Positions 17,338 to 19,567 of a stretch of DNA of 19,567 nt are shown here, in pieces. Positions within the stretch are counted from its first letter, which is position 1, and every line of letters starts with the position of its first letter. Source of the stretch: Amoebophrya sp. AT5.2 (lineage: Eukaryota; Sar; Dinophyceae; Syndiniales; Amoebophryaceae); the NCBI GenBank assembly GCA_005223375.1, contig RXOD01004646.1:1-19567 (forward strand). Direction: 5' to 3'. Made by a program: the position numbers and the translations under genes. The notes under the pieces were generated by a model that had not been told where the DNA came from, searched no databases, and was given only the letters and a program-made list of their open reading frames with translations.

Positions 17338-19557
17338 ATGAGCGAGCGTTACGAAGATTTCTCCTCCTTTCTGGAGGAGGATCGAACTAGGCATTACGGG
17401 TTTGGTCCCTTGTGCCCTTCCTTCATCTCCTCCACCATTGATTTCACCAAGAGTTCCACAAAAAAGCACATTCTTCAGAACAGAAAAGAAGTGGCTCAGC
17501 GCGTGATCTCGCTCATGGAAAGCACAGAGGCCGAGGAGAAGGCCCTGCACGCGAACCTGAAGCCCCACCTCCGCAACCTGTACTCCGGCAAGCGGCTGGC
17601 GCTTTTCCGGGAACTCCTCAGAATCGCGGTTGAATCCGACCCGGAAACCGCGTCAAAGAAGGAGATGACCACGTCTATGCGCGACAAGCTAGTGGAAGGC
17701 TTTTCAATGGATGGGGAGCTGTCCCCCACGGGCTTTTGGAAAAAGCTTTCCGAGGCGAAGTTGCAGGAGATGCGTGCAGAAATGGAGGCGACTAACACAG
17801 AACGTTCGCGCACGCCTCCCGACCGCGCGCACTGGGCCTCGGAGGAAGACTTAGAAGAGCTGTGGCGCCAACGCGAAGAAATGGCGGCATCCGGACGCTG
17901 GCACGATGGCAACGTCTCTGAGATCGGGCGCGTCGGCGGAGCTGTCGCCTTTCCCGTCCACCAGGGCGGGAAGGTGAGGGTGTGTATAGACTTGCGGCGT
18001 CAAAACGCGCAGGTCTTGGTGACCGAAGTCATTCGTCTCTTGAATGCGCGGGCTACCGCCCAAATAATTGGTATGTTGATGGCGAATACTTATCGCCAAC
18101 CTCAATTTTTCCAGTTTAAGTCGGATATTAAGTCTGACATCGAGCAAGAGAAAGTCCTTCGTTCCTACCTGGAGGAAAGCGATCGCGTCCTCCACGAGTC
18201 TGCAAAAATCGCGTCGGCGGAGGCGGAGCCGGACCCCGATTCCGAAACGGAGTTCGCGTTCGCGCCCACTTCGCAAAAGCGCGACATGCGGCAGTTCTAC
18301 TATCAATGTGGAGTGGCCGATCCCTGCTCGAATGCTATTTGGTTTCAAAAACCAATGGCTTTCGGATCGAGGCACTCGGTGACTGGCGAAGAGGCCGGCC
18401 CTGCAAAAAGGAGAAAGGTGGAGAAGTCGAAGCCGGAGTGGGTGCTCACCTTCTCCGATTGCTCTGTTTTCGGCGCCCGGACTTCAATTCACGAATGTTG
18501 TGGGGTTTCGGAGTGCCTCATGCTCATCTTGAACAAGGCGATCAACATCCTGCGCACGCTCTACATCGACGACGTGCATTGTCTTTCCAGAAGGGACACA
18601 GCGGTTTTTGACGGTGCAGTCCTCGACTTCGTGATGGAAGCGATGGGTTTTTGGTTTTCACCGGGAAAGACGGAGCGGCAGGACTTTTTCCTGCAGAAGG
18701 TGTTGGTTGTTCTTGGCATGGCCTACACCCTCAAGACCCAGATCTTGCTCACGATCGAGGTGGAGGCCAAGAAGTTGAAGCAGCTACTCGAGCAAGGAAT
18801 TGCTTTAATTCTCTCAATTCAAAACAAATCACGCATCGAATCAAATCTCCTTTCTTACAAAGGCCTTTATAGGCATTGCACTCAGTTGGACCGTACGAAG
18901 AGCTACCTCGCGCGCGCTCTCGACTTCTGGATCGGCGAGAACTTTGCGCGCAACATCGTGAAGACGAAGGAGAGACGGCAGCTGCTCATGTCTGTTCAGA
19001 CCATGAACCGGGCGGCCACTAGAATCAAACCTCTCTCCATGTCGCCTGCTACTGTGAACGCCCCTATCGCGCACGTCTACACGGATGCTGCGGCTGATGA
19101 TCTGCCGGCGCTGAGTGAGTTGCTGAAGCGCGGGGTGCGGAAGGGGCTTGATCGGTTCAACCTCAAAATCGGGGGCTTTTTGCAGCTGCCCTCGGGAGAA
19201 ACGAAAAGCTTCTCGATGCAAGTGAAGGAGCTACCGGGCCAAGTGGACTCGATGTCCATCGGTGGTTTGGAGGCGGCGGCGGCCCGCCTTGCGGTGGACT
19301 ACTTTAAGGAAGATCTCAAAGGACATTTTACGATCCTCCATGTAGATAACATGGGGGACGTTTACTGCTTATCTAGAAATGCAAGTCGTTCCTTTTTGAT
19401 CCAATCAATTTGCTCTCAGTTCCGCCGGGTCCTTATGGACCACGATCTTCAGGTTTACGCTACCTGGATTTGTACTTCCAGAAATGTTGCTGACGTTTTA
19501 ACTAGATCCAAGCGTACTCAGCTGCTCAAGCAGCACTTTCCCAATTGTTGGCACTGA
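17338..19557 (+). CDS. Reverse transcriptase-RNase H ORF3 of the DIRS-like element
   Basis: 739 residues from the ATG at 17338 (context AAGATGA). RT motifs appear in order: GGAVAFPVHQGGKVRVCIDL with RRQN; motif A at D316 (RDMRQFYYQC); motif B (FGARTSIHECCG); motif C YIDD (409-412); then MGFWFSPGKTE and VLGMAYTL. The RNase H part has D583 (VYTDAAA), E645 (GGLEAAAAR), D670 (LHVDNMGD) and D719 (SRNVADVLTR), the style of DIRS and Ty3-like RNase H. About 90 residues are inserted between the fingers and motif A, and another loop between A and B carries a basic patch AKRRKVEKSK resembling a nuclear localisation signal. No protease, integrase or DNA methylase domain is seen. Expected role: copying element RNA into cDNA and removing the RNA strand. 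Confidence 0.88.
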   Translation: MSERYEDFSSFLEEDRTRHYGFGPLCPSFISSTIDFTKSSTKKHILQNRKEVAQRVISLMESTEAEEKALHANLKPHLRNLYSGKRLALFRELLRIAVESDPETASKKEMTTSMRDKLVEGFSMDGELSPTGFWKKLSEAKLQEMRAEMEATNTERSRTPPDRAHWASEEDLEELWRQREEMAASGRWHDGNVSEIGRVGGAVAFPVHQGGKVRVCIDLRRQNAQVLVTEVIRLLNARATAQIIGMLMANTYRQPQFFQFKSDIKSDIEQEKVLRSYLEESDRVLHESAKIASAEAEPDPDSETEFAFAPTSQKRDMRQFYYQCGVADPCSNAIWFQKPMAFGSRHSVTGEEAGPAKRRKVEKSKPEWVLTFSDCSVFGARTSIHECCGVSECLMLILNKAINILRTLYIDDVHCLSRRDTAVFDGAVLDFVMEAMGFWFSPGKTERQDFFLQKVLVVLGMAYTLKTQILLTIEVEAKKLKQLLEQGIALILSIQNKSRIESNLLSYKGLYRHCTQLDRTKSYLARALDFWIGENFARNIVKTKERRQLLMSVQTMNRAATRIKPLSMSPATVNAPIAHVYTDAAADDLPALSELLKRGVRKGLDRFNLKIGGFLQLPSGETKSFSMQVKELPGQVDSMSIGGLEAAAARLAVDYFKEDLKGHFTILHVDNMGDVYCLSRNASRSFLIQSICSQFRRVLMDHDLQVYATWICTSRNVADVLTRSKRTQLLKQHFPNCWH

Positions 19558-19567
19558 AACATTCGGA

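Larger units (their letters stand above)
13096..19567 (+). mobile_element. DIRS-like tyrosine recombinase retrotransposon, 3' end outside window
   Basis: Three consecutive intact ORFs on one strand encode a tyrosine recombinase-like protein, a Gag-like protein and an RT-RNase H. RT plus tyrosine recombinase, with no DDE integrase or aspartic protease visible, defines the DIRS order. The ORFs are separated by spacers of 512 and 500 nt carrying hairpin arrays. The order recombinase, Gag, RT differs from the common Gag, RT, recombinase layout. Lack of stops or frameshifts suggests a young or active copy. The 5' limit is inferred from the 150-bp repeat; it could instead start at 12240. Confidence 0.85.

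Overview
This window is eukaryotic nuclear DNA. It holds two intron-containing cellular genes followed by a long intact retroelement, all on the + strand. The best guess for the host is an alveolate of the dinoflagellate lineage, possibly a Syndiniales parasite such as Amoebophrya. The reason is that the topoisomerase II gene is cut by several introns without GT-AG ends that are bounded by short direct repeats and terminal inverted repeats, the 'introner' type reported from that group. This placement is an inference from intron style; no marker gene fixes the taxon.

Positions 1-5123 carry the 3' part of a type II DNA topoisomerase gene (about 1100 codons; the N-terminal ATPase part lies before the window). 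Seven exons can be joined in frame across six introns. Three introns are short (108-147 nt) with GT-AG ends. Three are long (375-554 nt) without GT-AG ends and look like captured DNA transposons. Positions 5124-6113 are non-coding as far as I can see. Positions 6114-6542 may hold a small two-exon ORF or the 5' exons of the next gene. Positions 6550-11320 encode a protein of about 1553 residues with a UBA-like segment, a long Ser-rich disordered part, and two phospholipase D superfamily (HKD) units; a 109-nt GT-AG intron interrupts the second unit.

Positions 11321-13095 are non-coding, with short repeats, several strong inverted repeats and the first copy of a 150-bp direct repeat (12240-12389). 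The second copy (13096-13245) lies just in front of a retroelement with three intact ORFs. These are a tyrosine recombinase-like ORF with a Lys/Ser-rich N-terminal half (13320-15362), a Gag-like ORF with a Gly/Lys-rich stretch and a Cys/His cluster (15875-16837), and a reverse transcriptase-RNase H ORF (17338-19557). Together they indicate a DIRS-order (tyrosine recombinase) retrotransposon, with the recombinase first, which is not the usual order. The 3' end lies beyond the window.

The most striking non-protein signal is in the two roughly 500-nt spacers between the element's ORFs. Each holds an array of tiny hairpins with mostly UNCG-type tetraloops: GGC-UACG-GCC after ORF1 and GCC-UACG-GGC after ORF2. 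The stem strands are swapped between the arrays while loop and pairing are kept, which suggests selection on RNA structure.
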